Made by a program: the position numbers and the translations under genes. DNA of 36,404 nucleotides from positions 1-36,404 of the forward strand of contig JADFZT010000048.1 of NCBI GenBank assembly GCA_015232395.1, written 5' to 3'. Source of the stretch: Magnetococcales bacterium (GTDB lineage: Bacteria > Pseudomonadota > Magnetococcia > Magnetococcales > JADFZT01). The notes beneath the pieces were generated by a model that saw nothing but the letters and a program-made list of their open reading frames with translations, was not told the origin of the DNA and did no database searches. Below are positions 7,833 to 18,195 of this stretch, piece by piece (position 1 is the stretch's first letter; each line of letters begins with the position of its first letter).

Positions 7833-8432
7833 TTTCCACCCCAGCCCCTGTTTTTATCCTCTCCATTTCTCTTCTTTCTCTTCTGCCCAAGGCCGTTTCC
7901 CAATACACTTATCAAGCGCTACACAAGCGCCTTGGATACGCTGGCGTCTCTTCCACTGTTTTGAAACAGCGTCCCGTTCCAACCAAAAACCCAACATCGT
8001 CACCGCCCCGGTTTGATTTTTTTCGTTAAATACGATCATTACGTTACCATTCGATACATCAAACCAAATGCTTCTCGGTTGCTTCCTGTGGGGATTTTTT
8101 TTATTTTTTCAGTTTGATTTCAATGTGGTTTGTATTTTGCTTCAGCCACACCACCTTGCCAAATGATCAAACATTGAACCACTCCTGACTATTCTTGTGA
8201 TTCGTTGACTATTATTCAGTTAATATTCTTTCCTGACAGGGTTGCTTCTTTGGAAGGAAAGAAATAAATTTTTTTTGTCATTTCCTTCCCGACCAAGCGC
8301 TTTTGAGAGGCTTTGGCAAGGAAGAGCCTGTCAAATGAATATCAAATGAAAAAGATAACCCCGCCCAAACCTTGCGCGGGATGACTTGAGAGCGCGCGCC
8401 ACAAAAGCCCACTCTCCTTGGTAGAGGTAGTG
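7833..8432. other. AT-rich intergenic region between rpoH and the chemoreceptor gene
   Basis: Six hundred bases carry no credible gene. From about 8020 the region is much richer in A and T than its neighbours and holds several poly-T runs. An inverted repeat GGAAGGAAA (8252-8260) and TTTCCTTCC (8281-8289) could form a hairpin with a 20-nt AT-rich loop. No clear sigma-28 or sigma-54 element was found for the downstream chemoreceptor gene. The region must hold the end of the rpoH transcript and the chemoreceptor promoter. Confidence 0.5.
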
Positions 8433-10769
8433 ATGAATAAGATCAAACTGACCCTGAAGACAACGCTTCTGGCCACCAACGGGGCTTTGGTCGTGGTCAT
8501 TTTCGGCATTCTTCTGACTGTTTTTCTGATGACCAGTGAGATGGCCGAAGATTCGGTAGGCATCAATCTGGCGGGGCGGCAACGGATGCTGACCCAAAAA
8601 ATGACCAAGGAATTTTTCCTCTATGAGGAGAGCCGCAACGACGAAAATTATTCGGCCCTGCTCAACTCCGCCCGGGTTTTCAATGCCACCCTCGCCGGCC
8701 TGTTAAGCGGTGGCAGCGCCCCCTTGAGCCTGGATCCCGGCGACAGTAGACAGGGTGATCTGGCGCCCCCCTTTCCGGAGCTAAAACGCCAACTGCAACA
8801 GGTATCCACCCTCTGGGCTCCGATGTGGATCTCCCTGCAATCCCTGAAAGAGGGTGATGGCAACCTGAAAACCACCCGAAATCTGCTCCTGAAAATGAAC
8901 ATGCCTCTTCTCACCGCCATGAACCAGGCGGTGGTTTTGATGGCTGAAGAGTCCAAAAAGGGTGTGGGAGGGATCAAAAATGCGGTGATAATCGGTGGGC
9001 TTTTGAGTCTTTTGATCGTGGCTGGGGTGATCTGGCAGGTTGGTCGCATCAACCGCCAGATCTACTACATGCGCAAGGAACTCAAAGTGCTTGCCGAGGG
9101 AGATCTGCGGGCTCCCATGAAAATCATCGGCAAACCCAACGAGCTGGACCTGATCTCCGAGGATATCGAAAAACTCCGAAACCGGTTTATCCGGGTCATT
9201 CAGACCATTTTTCTTCAGGCACACTCACTCTCTGCAGCGACGGACGAGCTTATCGTGGCCAAGGAGACCCTGGCCACCGATTCCAGAGAAAATTTTGAGC
9301 TTTCCGGCTCTATCGGTTCAGAGCACAACGAAACCTCCGACAACGTCCTGGCGATTCAGGAGCTGGCCAAATCCACCGCTGGGCGGGTGGGTGAGATGGC
9401 GACGGCCACCGACCAGCTTTCCAGCAATATCAGCACCATCGCCGCCGCCGCCGAGCAGGCGAGCGCCAATGTCACCACCATGGCCTCCGCCGCCGAGGAG
9501 ATCACCGCCAACATCAGCGGTGTCAACGCCAACCTCGAACAGGTTGACCACTCCGTCAACAGTGTCGCCACCTCCATCCAGGAGATGCGCGGCTCTCTGG
9601 AACAAGTCCGCCTGCGCTGCCAGGCCGCCAGCCGGGAATCCGAGGATGCCAACGCCAAGGCAGGAGGCACCCAGGGGGTGATGGATAAACTCTCCAACTC
9701 TGCCGAAGAGATCGGCAACGTGGTGGAAGTCATCAACAATATCGCCGACCAGACCAACATGTTGGCCCTGAACGCCTCCATCGAAGCGGCTGGTGCCGGT
9801 GATGCCGGAGCCGGGTTTGCGGTGGTCGCCAACGAGGTCAAAGATCTGGCCAATCAGACCAGCAACGCCACCAAGATGATCTCCCAGCAGATTCTGCAAA
9901 TGCAGAAAAACAGTCGGGAAGTGGCCGAAGCCAGTAAAGAGATCAGCCAATCCATCAACCGCATCAATCGGGGCAACCTGGAAATCACCCATGCGGTGGA
10001 TGTGCAGACCGATACGGTCAATGGCATTGCCCAGACCATGGTTGGTGTGGCTGAAGCCGCCGGAGAAGTAACCCGCAATGCCCGGGAGTTGAATATGGCC
10101 GCTGACGATGTGGCCCGAGCCGCCCTGGAGGCTGCCAACGGCACCGGAGAGATCGCTTCCTCCGCTTCAGACGCCTCCCTGGCCGCCCAAAGCCTGGCGG
10201 AACAAAACCGGGAAATCAACACCATGTCCCAGCATGTATCCAGTTCCGCCGAAGAAGCCGCTCATGCCACCAGCGGGGCCAATGCCAAGGTCAAGGTCAT
10301 TCTCAACAATGTCTCCCTCACCAATGGCTCCATCAACCACACCGGCCGTTTGATCGAAACCTCCGTCATTCCCGGCAACAAACTCATAGCTTCCGTGGCG
10401 GGTATTTCGGTTGGTGAGGAGCCCTTCAAAGTCAAAGCCATCAAGGGGGCTCACCTCAAATGGCTGGGCAAGCTGGAAAGTGTGATTCGTGGCCGCTCCG
10501 ACCTGCGTCCCGAACAGGTAGCCAGCGGGCATGAGTGCGATTTTGGCAAATGGTACGATACCGATGGTACCGCCCGTTATAGCCAGATGCCGATCTTCCA
10601 GAAAGTGGGCAAGGTACACATGCGGGTTCACGAAGTGGCCCGGGAGGCGGTGCAGCTGGTCAGCGAAGGGGATCCCACTCAGGCTGAGGAAAAAATGAAT
10701 GAGTTTAACGGCATCAAGGATCAGCTCTTCGAGCTACTGGATCAGCTCTATCTGGAAGCTTCGAACTGA
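8433..10769 (+). CDS. Methyl-accepting chemotaxis protein with PilJ-type and CZB domains
   Basis: The 778-residue chemoreceptor has a first membrane helix (about 10-33), a periplasmic domain opening with NLAGRQRMLTQKM, the hallmark of the PilJ-type N-terminal domain, and a second membrane helix near 187-208. A HAMP-like segment follows, then a long coiled-coil signalling domain whose tip reads NIADQTNMLALNASIEAA and should contact CheA/CheW. The last 110 residues form a CZB (chemoreceptor zinc-binding) domain with the diagnostic CDFGKW motif and conserved His residues. CZB domains are known to bind zinc and to respond to redox or metal signals. ATG 8433 has AGAGG at 8423-8427; a TTG at 8418 is less likely. 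No chemotaxis partner genes lie beside it. Confidence 0.93.
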   Translation: MNKIKLTLKTTLLATNGALVVVIFGILLTVFLMTSEMAEDSVGINLAGRQRMLTQKMTKEFFLYEESRNDENYSALLNSARVFNATLAGLLSGGSAPLSLDPGDSRQGDLAPPFPELKRQLQQVSTLWAPMWISLQSLKEGDGNLKTTRNLLLKMNMPLLTAMNQAVVLMAEESKKGVGGIKNAVIIGGLLSLLIVAGVIWQVGRINRQIYYMRKELKVLAEGDLRAPMKIIGKPNELDLISEDIEKLRNRFIRVIQTIFLQAHSLSAATDELIVAKETLATDSRENFELSGSIGSEHNETSDNVLAIQELAKSTAGRVGEMATATDQLSSNISTIAAAAEQASANVTTMASAAEEITANISGVNANLEQVDHSVNSVATSIQEMRGSLEQVRLRCQAASRESEDANAKAGGTQGVMDKLSNSAEEIGNVVEVINNIADQTNMLALNASIEAAGAGDAGAGFAVVANEVKDLANQTSNATKMISQQILQMQKNSREVAEASKEISQSINRINRGNLEITHAVDVQTDTVNGIAQTMVGVAEAAGEVTRNARELNMAADDVARAALEAANGTGEIASSASDASLAAQSLAEQNREINTMSQHVSSSAEEAAHATSGANAKVKVILNNVSLTNGSINHTGRLIETSVIPGNKLIASVAGISVGEEPFKVKAIKGAHLKWLGKLESVIRGRSDLRPEQVASGHECDFGKWYDTDGTARYSQMPIFQKVGKVHMRVHEVAREAVQLVSEGDPTQAEEKMNEFNGIKDQLFELLDQLYLEASN

Positions 10770-10794
10770 TTCACGGCAGCACTGGAGGGGGTGG

Positions 10795-11036
10795 TATAGT
10801 AGGTCTACCTCAGAACTGAACACTTTTCTCTGACTCGTCATCCCCGCGAAGGCGGGGATCCAGAGAGATAATCATGACCCTCAAGGAAAAACCGAATCTT
10901 TATCAAGGTCGGTATTTTGTTGAAAGTGAAGCAAGATTTGGAAGGTCTCGTGCCAACCCCCCTGGATTCCTACATTCGCGGGAATGACAAAAAAAGTGCA
11001 ACGGCATATGTCCAATTCTTGATTCGGATGGCTATA
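10795..11036 (-). repeat. MITE-like repeat, copy A
   Basis: This 242-bp element has TATAGT and GCTATA ends and begins 25 nt after the chemoreceptor stop. Near its gene-proximal end the palindrome 10840-10859 (ATCCCCGC, loop GAAG, GCGGGGAT) would be a strong hairpin. The middle has inverted arms 10892-10900 and 10933-10941. The distal palindrome is partly decayed (near 10968-10987). It is inverted relative to the copies at 20125 and 27601 on the plus strand, but has the same orientation as them with respect to the preceding gene. No coding sequence is inside. Confidence 0.85.
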
Positions 11037-11132
11037 GAAGAGTAGCAGCAGGGCTGATGATCAGCCGAAGGATGAGGGCTGAAAGTGTTTGCCGTTGGTT
11101 GCGTCACTAAAGCGGCCCAGCCCTTGTTAGGA

Positions 11133-12296
11133 TCAGAGCAAGGGTACGGTAAAGTAAAAGGTACTGCCTGAGCCCAACTGGCTCTCCACCCAGATACGCC
11201 CCCCCAGCCAACCCACAAATCGCCGGCAGAGCGCCAACCCCAATCCAGCGCCTTCCCGGGTGCGGGTTTCGGGCGCTTCCACCTGGGTAAAATATCTGAA
11301 AATCATCTCCTGCTGGTCCGGGGCCAAACCTTTGCCGCTATCCTGTATCGTAAACCGCAAGGCTGCCCTCTCCCCCGCTTCCCCACCGGGCGCCTCTCTG
11401 GCCACCAGCAGCTGAACAGCCCCCTTATCGGTAAACTTGACGGCATTATCCAAGAGATGGCGAAGAATCTTGCGTAATTTTTCCCGATCCGTGCGCACCT
11501 GCTCCCCCACCCCCTGATCCAGCTGAACCTGAAGGGTAAGTCCTTTCACCTTGGCCTGATCCATGGGTGTTTCGGTCACCTGGTCGATCAGTTCCCGGAG
11601 GGCAAAGGCGGTGTGGTTGGGCAGGGCCTCACCGGTGTCGATCTTGACCAGATCCAGGATATCGTCTACCAACACCATCAGCCGCTCTCCCGCCTGGGAG
11701 ATATGGCGAACGCTCTCCTGGTGAGCCGCCTCCAGCTTGGTTTCCAGAAGACCGGAAAAGCCGATAATGCTGGTGAGGGGGGTGCGTAGTTCGTGGCTGA
11801 TCAGATAGAGAAATTCGCTCTTGATCCGATCCCCGGCTTCGGCTTTTTCCTTGGCGGCGTGGAGTTCTGCTGTGCGGGCGATGACCATCTCGGTCAAGCG
11901 ATCCCGATGTTGTTTGAGTTCCAGATGGTTGTCCACCCGGAGCTTGACGATGGTGGGGTTGAACGGTTTGGTGATGTAATCCACCGCCCCTGACTGCAAC
12001 CCTTTGGACTCATCCGCCTCCCCCCCCAAAGCCGAAATGATGATCACCGGGATCTCTTTCAGGGCGTCATCGGCCTTGAGCCTTTCGCACACCTCGTAGC
12101 CATCCATTTCGGGCATCATGATGTCGAGGAGAATCAGATCGGGCAGTTGGACAGAGGCAATTTTGAGAGCGGCGGCACCGGAAGTAGCGAAGATAACCTG
12201 AAAATCGGTCTCCAAAATTTCTGCCAGGAGCTCGATATTGACCGGCTCATCATCCACCACGAGGATTTTCGCAAGGCAATCGTTTTTATCTGCCAT
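11133..12296 (-). CDS. Receiver domain-histidine kinase protein
   Basis: This soluble 387-residue protein has an N-terminal receiver domain (about 8-125) with the DDE acidic pair and phospho-acceptor Asp58 in [14 protein letters not shown] coiled linker follows, then a histidine kinase with phospho-acceptor His168 in SHELRTPL and an ATPase domain with N (DNAVKFTD) and G (GLGLALCRRF) boxes. It has no membrane segment, so it must be driven through its receiver, most simply by the hybrid kinase encoded upstream. The ATG at 12296 has AAAGGA nine bases upstream; a longer frame to 12398 does not. It follows the receiver-PAS gene by 178 bp, so it may have its own promoter. Confidence 0.9.
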   Translation of the reverse strand: MADKNDCLAKILVVDDEPVNIELLAEILETDFQVIFATSGAAALKIASVQLPDLILLDIMMPEMDGYEVCERLKADDALKEIPVIIISALGGEADESKGLQSGAVDYITKPFNPTIVKLRVDNHLELKQHRDRLTEMVIARTAELHAAKEKAEAGDRIKSEFLYLISHELRTPLTSIIGFSGLLETKLEAAHQESVRHISQAGERLMVLVDDILDLVKIDTGEALPNHTAFALRELIDQVTETPMDQAKVKGLTLQVQLDQGVGEQVRTDREKLRKILRHLLDNAVKFTDKGAVQLLVAREAPGGEAGERAALRFTIQDSGKGLAPDQQEMIFRYFTQVEAPETRTREGAGLGLALCRRFVGWLGGRIWVESQLGSGSTFYFTVPLL

Positions 12297-12474
12297 GGTG
12301 GTGTTTCCTTTGGAGAGGGCGACCGCTCCCCTGAATTGAACCTGAATCCGGCAGTTGGGCGTACGCTCATGCCCCAGCCTCTTGATCCACCAAGCCAATC
12401 GGGAGAAAGCGATTCAGTTTGCCGGTAGCGGATGGCAGGCGCATTCGATGGCCCCCAACCGATGGGTGATGCTT

Positions 12475-13236
12475 TTATGCGGGGCAGGCTTTTCCGTGGC
12501 ACACGATCAGCTCTTCCTCCCCCTCGGGATCCATTTGCGTATAGCAGGAGAGCTGAACGGGCAAAATCGTACCGTCACTTTGTTTGAGGGAAACTTCCCC
12601 CACAAAACATCCCTGGGACTGGATCTCCTGGATCACCCGAGCCCCTTCATCCGCTTGACTGAAGAGCCCGTTCCAGTTATCGCCGATAACCTGGGGGGGA
12701 TCCAGGATTAATCCACTTTGGGCAGCTGGATTGAGTTCCCGGATTTCCCCTTGCCGGTTTAACATCAGGATCATCTCCCCGGTATGCTCCAACAAGGCCT
12801 GGTAAGCCCGATAGAGCCTTTCAGAACGCTCCCGGCACTGTTTGATCTCCAGCTGGTTGCGCACCCGTATCATGACGATACCGGCATTGACGGGCTTGGT
12901 AATATAATCCGCCGCCCCTATCTCCAAGGCGGCGGTCTCCTCCTCGGCCCCTGAGAGAGCCGTGACGAAAATAACCGGAATCTCCCGGGTTTTGGCATCC
13001 AGGCTCAGCTCAATACAGACCTGGGTGCCGTTCATCTCCGGCATCATGATATCCAGCAGGATCAGATCCGGAATCTGCCGGGTAGCGATCTCCAGGGCTT
13101 GCCGACCATTGGTCGCAAAAAGGACGTGGTAGTTATCCTGGAGAACTTCATGGAGCAACTCGATATTGGCAGGTTCGTCATCCACTACCAAGATGGTCTC
13201 TTTGGGTCCGGGAGAGGTCTCCATATCAGGGAACAT
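12475..13236 (-). CDS. Response regulator with receiver and PAS domains
   Basis: The 253-residue protein has a receiver domain (about 13-130) with phospho-acceptor Asp62 in [13 protein letters not shown], a short helical linker, and a PAS-type sensor domain (about 142-240). It has no DNA-binding, cyclase or kinase output. The PAS domain may bind a ligand or mediate protein contacts. The ATG at 13236 overlaps the end of the hybrid kinase gene by 11 bp and has AAGGA at good spacing; an inner ATG at 13224 is possible. The receiver closely resembles that of the next gene, pointing to duplication. Confidence 0.88.
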   Translation of the reverse strand: MFPDMETSPGPKETILVVDDEPANIELLHEVLQDNYHVLFATNGRQALEIATRQIPDLILLDIMMPEMNGTQVCIELSLDAKTREIPVIFVTALSGAEEETAALEIGAADYITKPVNAGIVMIRVRNQLEIKQCRERSERLYRAYQALLEHTGEMILMLNRQGEIRELNPAAQSGLILDPPQVIGDNWNGLFSQADEGARVIQEIQSQGCFVGEVSLKQSDGTILPVQLSCYTQMDPEGEEELIVCHGKACPA

Positions 13237-16200
13237 CCTTGTCCTTGGTTTGCTCTCCTGCCCCCAAACGGGCGGAGAGGGTCATGGTGATGGTGAGAGC
13301 CCGGGCAAAGTCCAGTTGTCCCACGGCCTCTTCCAGGGGTTTCAACTCCGATTCCAGTTCCGTATCCCGAAGCAATTCCGTCAGATTGGGCAAAAAGCCC
13401 CGGGCTCGCAAGTTGTTGGCCTTCAGTAGCTCAGCCATTTCCGTTAGCTGGGTGTGGAGTTTTTCCGTATCCACCGGGCTGCTGTTTCCAGAATCCTGGC
13501 CATCTTTGGCTGGCGATTTTTGATCCCCCGTTGGATCTTCACCCGGCTGTAAGGATCTTTCATGTCGGACAAGGATGTCGGCACTCTGACCGAGTTCAGC
13601 CATCTCTCTCTCAAGCCGCCCCAGCAGGGGCTCCCACTCAGCGGTGCGTTGTCCCTTGATCGCCTTTTCCAGATCCAGTGCGGTACGGGAGAGCGCTTCA
13701 GCGGATATATTGCCTGCAGTACCTTTCAGGGCATGGACCCGCCTGGCAGCCTGTTCGACCTCCCGAATCTTAAGGGTTTCCCGAAGCTCCTGGACGACCA
13801 GGGCATTTTTTTTGACAAAATCCAGAATCAACTTTTTATAGAGTTTATGGTTACCCCGCAAGCGGTGCAGACCCGACTGGATGTTTATTCCCGGCAGATC
13901 ACCAGCAAAAGGATTTTGAGCGGGGTCGGTGATGATGGGATCCATTCTATCAGACACCTCGGGCTTCACAATACGGCTTTTGGGTTGAATCCACTGGGCC
14001 AGACATTCGAACAGCTCCCGCACGTCGATGGGTTTGGAGACGTGGTCGTTCATGCCGGCATCGATACATTTTTCCTTATCCCCCACCATGGCATGGGCCG
14101 TCATGGCGATAATCGGCAGGGTGGCGTTCACGGGGATGGAGCGGATACGGCGGGTGGCTTCAAAACCATCCATTCGCGGCATCTGCAAATCCATAAACAC
14201 CACGTCAAATTCCCCCTGGGATTCATTGATCAGATCCACCGCCTTCTGGCCATCTTCAGCCAACTCGACGATGAGCCCCACATCCTGGAAAATTTCCCGG
14301 GCCACCTCCTGATTGATGGTGTTGTCTTCCACCAGCAGCACCCGGGCCCCCTCTACCCGCTGCCTCACCCGAGCCTCCAGCAACTCTTCCTCCCGGGCAG
14401 GATGGGCAGGCAGTTGCTCCTCTCCACCCATCGCACTCAGGATGGCATTGAACAGAGCCGAAGGGGTGATGGGTTTGGTGAGAATACCGGCCAGACCGCT
14501 GTCTTCGATCTCCCCCGACAGGTTTTCCTTGACGTGACCCGTGATCAGAAGAGTGGTGGGCGTTTTAGCCAGTTTTTCATGGTTGAAGATCCGACGGGCT
14601 GTTTCCAAGCCATCCATTTCAGGCATCTGCCAATCCATCAGCACCAGGTCATAGGGCTTTTCGCCGTCATCAGAGGCCCGCTCCAGTTCTTTTAAACCCG
14701 CTTGACCCGAGTCGGTCGTCATGACACTCAAGCCCATGGAGTCAAAAAGATCTTTGAGAATTTCCCGGGCGGTGGCGTTATCGTCCACCACCAGGGAGCG
14801 CAGATCCTGGAGGAGAACAGGTAATTTATTCGACTCGGGATGCTGGGCTATCGGATTGCGGGAGAAGGCGGCGGTAAAGCTGAAAAGACTCCCCTTGCCA
14901 TAGGTGCTGGCCACCTCGATGTGACCGCCCATCATCCCAACCAGGCGATCACAGATGGTGAGCCCCAGGCCCGTGCCGCCATATTTACGGGTGATGGAAT
15001 TGTCGGCCTGGCTGAAGGCCTGGAACAGCTTTTTCAGCTGCTCTGGCGTCAATCCCATGCCGGTATCCCGCACCGAAAAGCGTAGCCAGGTAAAGGTATC
15101 GGTCTGATGGACCGGCTTGACGGAAATAACGATCTCACCAAAATCGGTAAACTTGACCGCATTGGCCACCAGGTTGATCAACACCTGCCCCAGACGCAAA
15201 GGGTCACCCACCAGGTTGCAGGGGGTCTCGGGGGCGGTGGCCAGAAGAAAATCGATCCCCTTTTCAGCCGCCCGGGGGGCGATCAGACTGGAGACATCCT
15301 GGAGAACCCCTTCCAGGTCGAAATCCACCTCCTCCAGGTTGAGTTTATCCGCCTCGATTTTGGAAAAATCCAGGATATCGTTGATAATCCGCAGCAGGGA
15401 GTGGGAGGATTGCAGCACCTTGTCCAGATAGTGCCTTTGCCGTACAGCCAGATCGGTTTTCCCCAGCAGGCGGCCCATACCGATGATGGCGTTCATGGGG
15501 GTGCGGATTTCGTGGCTCATGTTGGCCAAAAATTCACTTTTGGCCTGGTTGGCCCGGATTGCTTCCGCTCTGGCCACCTCCAATTTTTGATCGGTTTGCA
15601 AGCGCTCGATGATGGTGGCCAAGGTGTGGGAGATGGTCCAAAGATACTCCTCCTCCTCCCAATCCCGCTGATGGCCCGGCTGTAGATAAACAGTGACCAC
15701 CCCCAGCAGATGCCCCTGGGAAAGAATCGGCAGGCAGTAGTGACCGTGGGGCTCCATGCCCTCAAAACGGGTATGGTGACGGTCATCCACCCCGCAGGCG
15801 AAAACAAGATCTTTGGAGAGCGCTGCCTGACCACAAAGGCAATGACCGACCCGCACTTCTTTGCATAAGTTCAACAGCGTGCTGTCCAACCCCTTGCTGG
15901 CCATCATCCGCAGGGTCTGGTTTTCTTCATCCCAAAGAAAAATCGCCCCTTTGTCCTGATTGACCTGCCAAGTCCCCTGGAGGAACAGCTCCAGGATGAT
16001 ACGCAGGTGCTCTTCAAAGGTGTGGGATTCCATTCCGGAGCGGAGAATTTGGGTGATGATGGCGCGGGAACGGTTGGCCAAGCGGTTTTGACCTTCCAGG
16101 TTGCCCATGGCCTCCGAAAGAATCCGCAGCTCATCTCCCTGAGTCCCCACCCCCAGGTGGGTGCCCAGCTGCTCTTTGGCAAAGCGATCCACCCGGGAGG

Positions 16201-17137
16201 TGAGGCGTCGCACCCGGATCACCACCACCATGGCGAGCCCCAGCAGTGGCACCAGCAGACAGATGGTCAGGATGGTCCGGGAACGGCGTTCTTCGGTAAG
16301 AAGCTGTTCACTAAAGCCAAGCACCCGGGCCTTGTTGACCAAGACCGCCAGGTTGAGCTTCACTTCCGAGCTGCCATAATCCTCAAAACTTTTCCCCGCG
16401 ACAAAATAGTTTTCCATCAAAAGATCCAGTCGACCGGGCTGATGGACCGTATGGGGAATGGTATCCGCAACGATAACGGGAGGGGTGCCCATGAGCAGCA
16501 AAACGGTCAGATCATCTGCCCCGGTGATGGGAAAAAGCGCCTGAATCCACCCATCATCCAGGGCGCGCACCAACATCAGATATCCCTGGAGAGGTCCTCT
16601 TTTTTCTCGAATTTCCGTGGTGGAGAGATAGTAGGGAAGACCATCCACTGCCGTGGTCAACACCTGGCCCAGGCTTTTGGCCAGATGCAGGGGCAGGTTT
16701 TTCACAAACCCCGGAGAAAATTTTTCCCCGGTGATGGAATAGTACTCGATCATCCGGCCTTGGGTGTCCAGCAGGATAAAAAAGCTCGGCAAGGTTTCCC
16801 GCCAGACGCTGGCTGGCGGCAGCCAGGGGGGAACCCGGGTGTGAAGGATGGGATCTGGGGAAGAAAGCTCGGTGGATGGGGAGCGGGTATGGGCCAACAG
16901 CCGACTGTTTTCCGTCAGCAATCGGCCCAATGATCGAAAGCCGCTTTTATATTGATCCACCTGGATCCGCACCAGGCGCAGCTCCCGGCCCAGTTCGACG
17001 TTCAACTTATTGACGGTCAGTTCCCGAAACCGCTCGGAGAGAAAATAATCGAGGGTCCCCCCCACCACCAGGCTGACCAGCAAACCCATGGCAACCGCCT
17101 GGATCGCCAGGGGAAAATGGGTCAGCCAACGACTCAT
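13226..17137 (-). CDS. Membrane hybrid sensor histidine kinase (HisKA-HATPase-REC-REC-Hpt)
   Basis: This 1303-residue kinase has two membrane helices (about 10-30 and 287-307) flanking a periplasmic sensor region of about 255 residues. A HAMP-like segment is followed by a GAF-type domain (about 365-515). The kinase core has phospho-acceptor His near 542 in [13 protein letters not shown], an ATPase N box ([11 protein letters not shown]) and a G box ([13 protein letters not shown]). Two receivers follow, with Asp near 837 ([12 protein letters not shown]) and 985 ([12 protein letters not shown]), and a histidine phosphotransfer domain with His near 1137 (HALKGTAGN). All phosphorelay steps are thus in one chain. 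Its ATG overlaps the stop of the binding-protein gene by 4 bp, suggesting that the binding protein presents the signal to this sensor. Confidence 0.94.
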   Translation of the reverse strand: MSRWLTHFPLAIQAVAMGLLVSLVVGGTLDYFLSERFRELTVNKLNVELGRELRLVRIQVDQYKSGFRSLGRLLTENSRLLAHTRSPSTELSSPDPILHTRVPPWLPPASVWRETLPSFFILLDTQGRMIEYYSITGEKFSPGFVKNLPLHLAKSLGQVLTTAVDGLPYYLSTTEIREKRGPLQGYLMLVRALDDGWIQALFPITGADDLTVLLLMGTPPVIVADTIPHTVHQPGRLDLLMENYFVAGKSFEDYGSSEVKLNLAVLVNKARVLGFSEQLLTEERRSRTILTICLLVPLLGLAMVVVIRVRRLTSRVDRFAKEQLGTHLGVGTQGDELRILSEAMGNLEGQNRLANRSRAIITQILRSGMESHTFEEHLRIILELFLQGTWQVNQDKGAIFLWDEENQTLRMMASKGLDSTLLNLCKEVRVGHCLCGQAALSKDLVFACGVDDRHHTRFEGMEPHGHYCLPILSQGHLLGVVTVYLQPGHQRDWEEEEYLWTISHTLATIIERLQTDQKLEVARAEAIRANQAKSEFLANMSHEIRTPMNAIIGMGRLLGKTDLAVRQRHYLDKVLQSSHSLLRIINDILDFSKIEADKLNLEEVDFDLEGVLQDVSSLIAPRAAEKGIDFLLATAPETPCNLVGDPLRLGQVLINLVANAVKFTDFGEIVISVKPVHQTDTFTWLRFSVRDTGMGLTPEQLKKLFQAFSQADNSITRKYGGTGLGLTICDRLVGMMGGHIEVASTYGKGSLFSFTAAFSRNPIAQHPESNKLPVLLQDLRSLVVDDNATAREILKDLFDSMGLSVMTTDSGQAGLKELERASDDGEKPYDLVLMDWQMPEMDGLETARRIFNHEKLAKTPTTLLITGHVKENLSGEIEDSGLAGILTKPITPSALFNAILSAMGGEEQLPAHPAREEELLEARVRQRVEGARVLLVEDNTINQEVAREIFQDVGLIVELAEDGQKAVDLINESQGEFDVVFMDLQMPRMDGFEATRRIRSIPVNATLPIIAMTAHAMVGDKEKCIDAGMNDHVSKPIDVRELFECLAQWIQPKSRIVKPEVSDRMDPIITDPAQNPFAGDLPGINIQSGLHRLRGNHKLYKKLILDFVKKNALVVQELRETLKIREVEQAARRVHALKGTAGNISAEALSRTALDLEKAIKGQRTAEWEPLLGRLEREMAELGQSADILVRHERSLQPGEDPTGDQKSPAKDGQDSGNSSPVDTEKLHTQLTEMAELLKANNLRARGFLPNLTELLRDTELESELKPLEEAVGQLDFARALTITMTLSARLGAGEQTKDKDVP

Positions 17138-18195
17138 GGAACGGGTTCTCCGATCACCTCATCCCCAGAAAAACGCCACCCCCCCTCCCGCAATCGCTTG
17201 TGATCAGCGATATGGTTTTTGACATCGATTCGGTGGGTATTTTCCAGGAGATAATCAATCAGCCGGTCTGCCTTGGGATTGTCAGGCGCCCCCTTCCAGG
17301 AGGTGAGATTTAACACTTTATAATAGGGATAACGCCCCTGGGAGAGGGCTGCGATATCGTCCGGTTGCACCCCGTCCAAGCTCAAGGCGCGCACTTTTCC
17401 CAGATTACCAGGCTCCTCCATGACCCACCTGGCCACCCAACCAATGGCCAACGGATCTGCCGCCACCACATCCATCATGTCGAGCATGGTGCTGGTGTTG
17501 TGGATCAGGGGCGAAAAATAGTCTTCGTTATCCAGGAGGGTGCGCCAATGGCCAGGGCGTATTTTACAGTGCAAACGGGTCGTCGGATGAATGTTGTGAG
17601 TCAGGGAACGGACGCCTGGATCGGAGAGCTGGTTCCATTTTTTGATTTCCCCGGTAAAGATCGCTTCCGCCTCGCTACGCGTGACGTTAACGATGGGGTT
17701 GTCAGGATGGACGATGAGGGCGTTGGCAACGATGCCGACGGTATGGAATTCCAGTCCAGGGAGGCGGTCTGATGAAGCGGGTGGACAGCAAAAGGAACCG
17801 ATATCCGCCTGTTTTCCAGCGAGCATTCCGGCCGTGGTGCCACAAGTGCCTTTTTGCACATTAACACTGAGCCCCTCTTGTTTGGCAAAGCGGCGGATCA
17901 AGATTTCACCAGGAGCGTAAAAGTGTTGATCCAGGGTGACCAGAAGGTCCAAGTCACCGGCCTCCTTGGGGTGCTGGATGGTTTGGGCGACCCACTCGGC
18001 AGAGACCAGGAGCGTGTTTTCCTCAGGGGGATAGAAAGCCGGCCCCCGTAGCTCTTCACTGCCCCCTTGGGAGGCCCCTCCCCCCATCAAAACCAGCAGA
18101 GCCAGACCAAAGCGGAAAAATGGCCGGACAGCCGACAGGCTAGAAGGCCTATCACTACCGGAACCCTTTGACTTCACAAGCATAGCTCTCTTCAT
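17134..18195 (-). CDS. PstS-like periplasmic substrate-binding protein coupled to a sensor kinase
   Basis: The 353-residue protein has a basic N-terminus and a hydrophobic segment (about 26-42), consistent with export. The body resembles phosphate-type solute-binding proteins: a T-C-G-T-T-A-G anion-binding loop, [13 protein letters not shown], and a C-terminal region matching phosphate/molybdate-type receptors. No permease or ATPase genes accompany it. Tandem ATGs at 18201 and 18195 follow GAGAGGGG; the second has the better spacing. A frame open to 18399 adds a poorly conserved-looking leader with no ribosome site. The 4-bp overlap with the hybrid kinase gene implies a sensory rather than transport role. 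The ligand is unknown; phosphate is only one possibility. Confidence 0.85.
   Translation of the reverse strand: MKRAMLVKSKGSGSDRPSSLSAVRPFFRFGLALLVLMGGGASQGGSEELRGPAFYPPEENTLLVSAEWVAQTIQHPKEAGDLDLLVTLDQHFYAPGEILIRRFAKQEGLSVNVQKGTCGTTAGMLAGKQADIGSFCCPPASSDRLPGLEFHTVGIVANALIVHPDNPIVNVTRSEAEAIFTGEIKKWNQLSDPGVRSLTHNIHPTTRLHCKIRPGHWRTLLDNEDYFSPLIHNTSTMLDMMDVVAADPLAIGWVARWVMEEPGNLGKVRALSLDGVQPDDIAALSQGRYPYYKVLNLTSWKGAPDNPKADRLIDYLLENTHRIDVKNHIADHKRLREGGWRFSGDEVIGEPVP

Noticed and set aside
7854-8039. 61-codon minus-strand frame downstream of rpoH
   Set aside because: No ribosome site and no recognisable fold; it lies in the region where the rpoH transcript should end.
8265-8291. TAAA followed at 15 bases as a sigma-28 promoter for the chemoreceptor
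   Set aside because: The -10 part does not match GCCGATAA.
8356-8395. A CCCGC...GCGGG hairpin followed by GATGAC, resembling one arm of the 242-bp repeat
   Set aside because: Only about ten bases match, the loop is too long and the element ends are missing, so a relic cannot be claimed.
11052-11066. GGCTGATGATCAGCC palindrome after the receiver-kinase gene
   Set aside because: The loop is too small and no T-run follows, so a terminator call is not supported.
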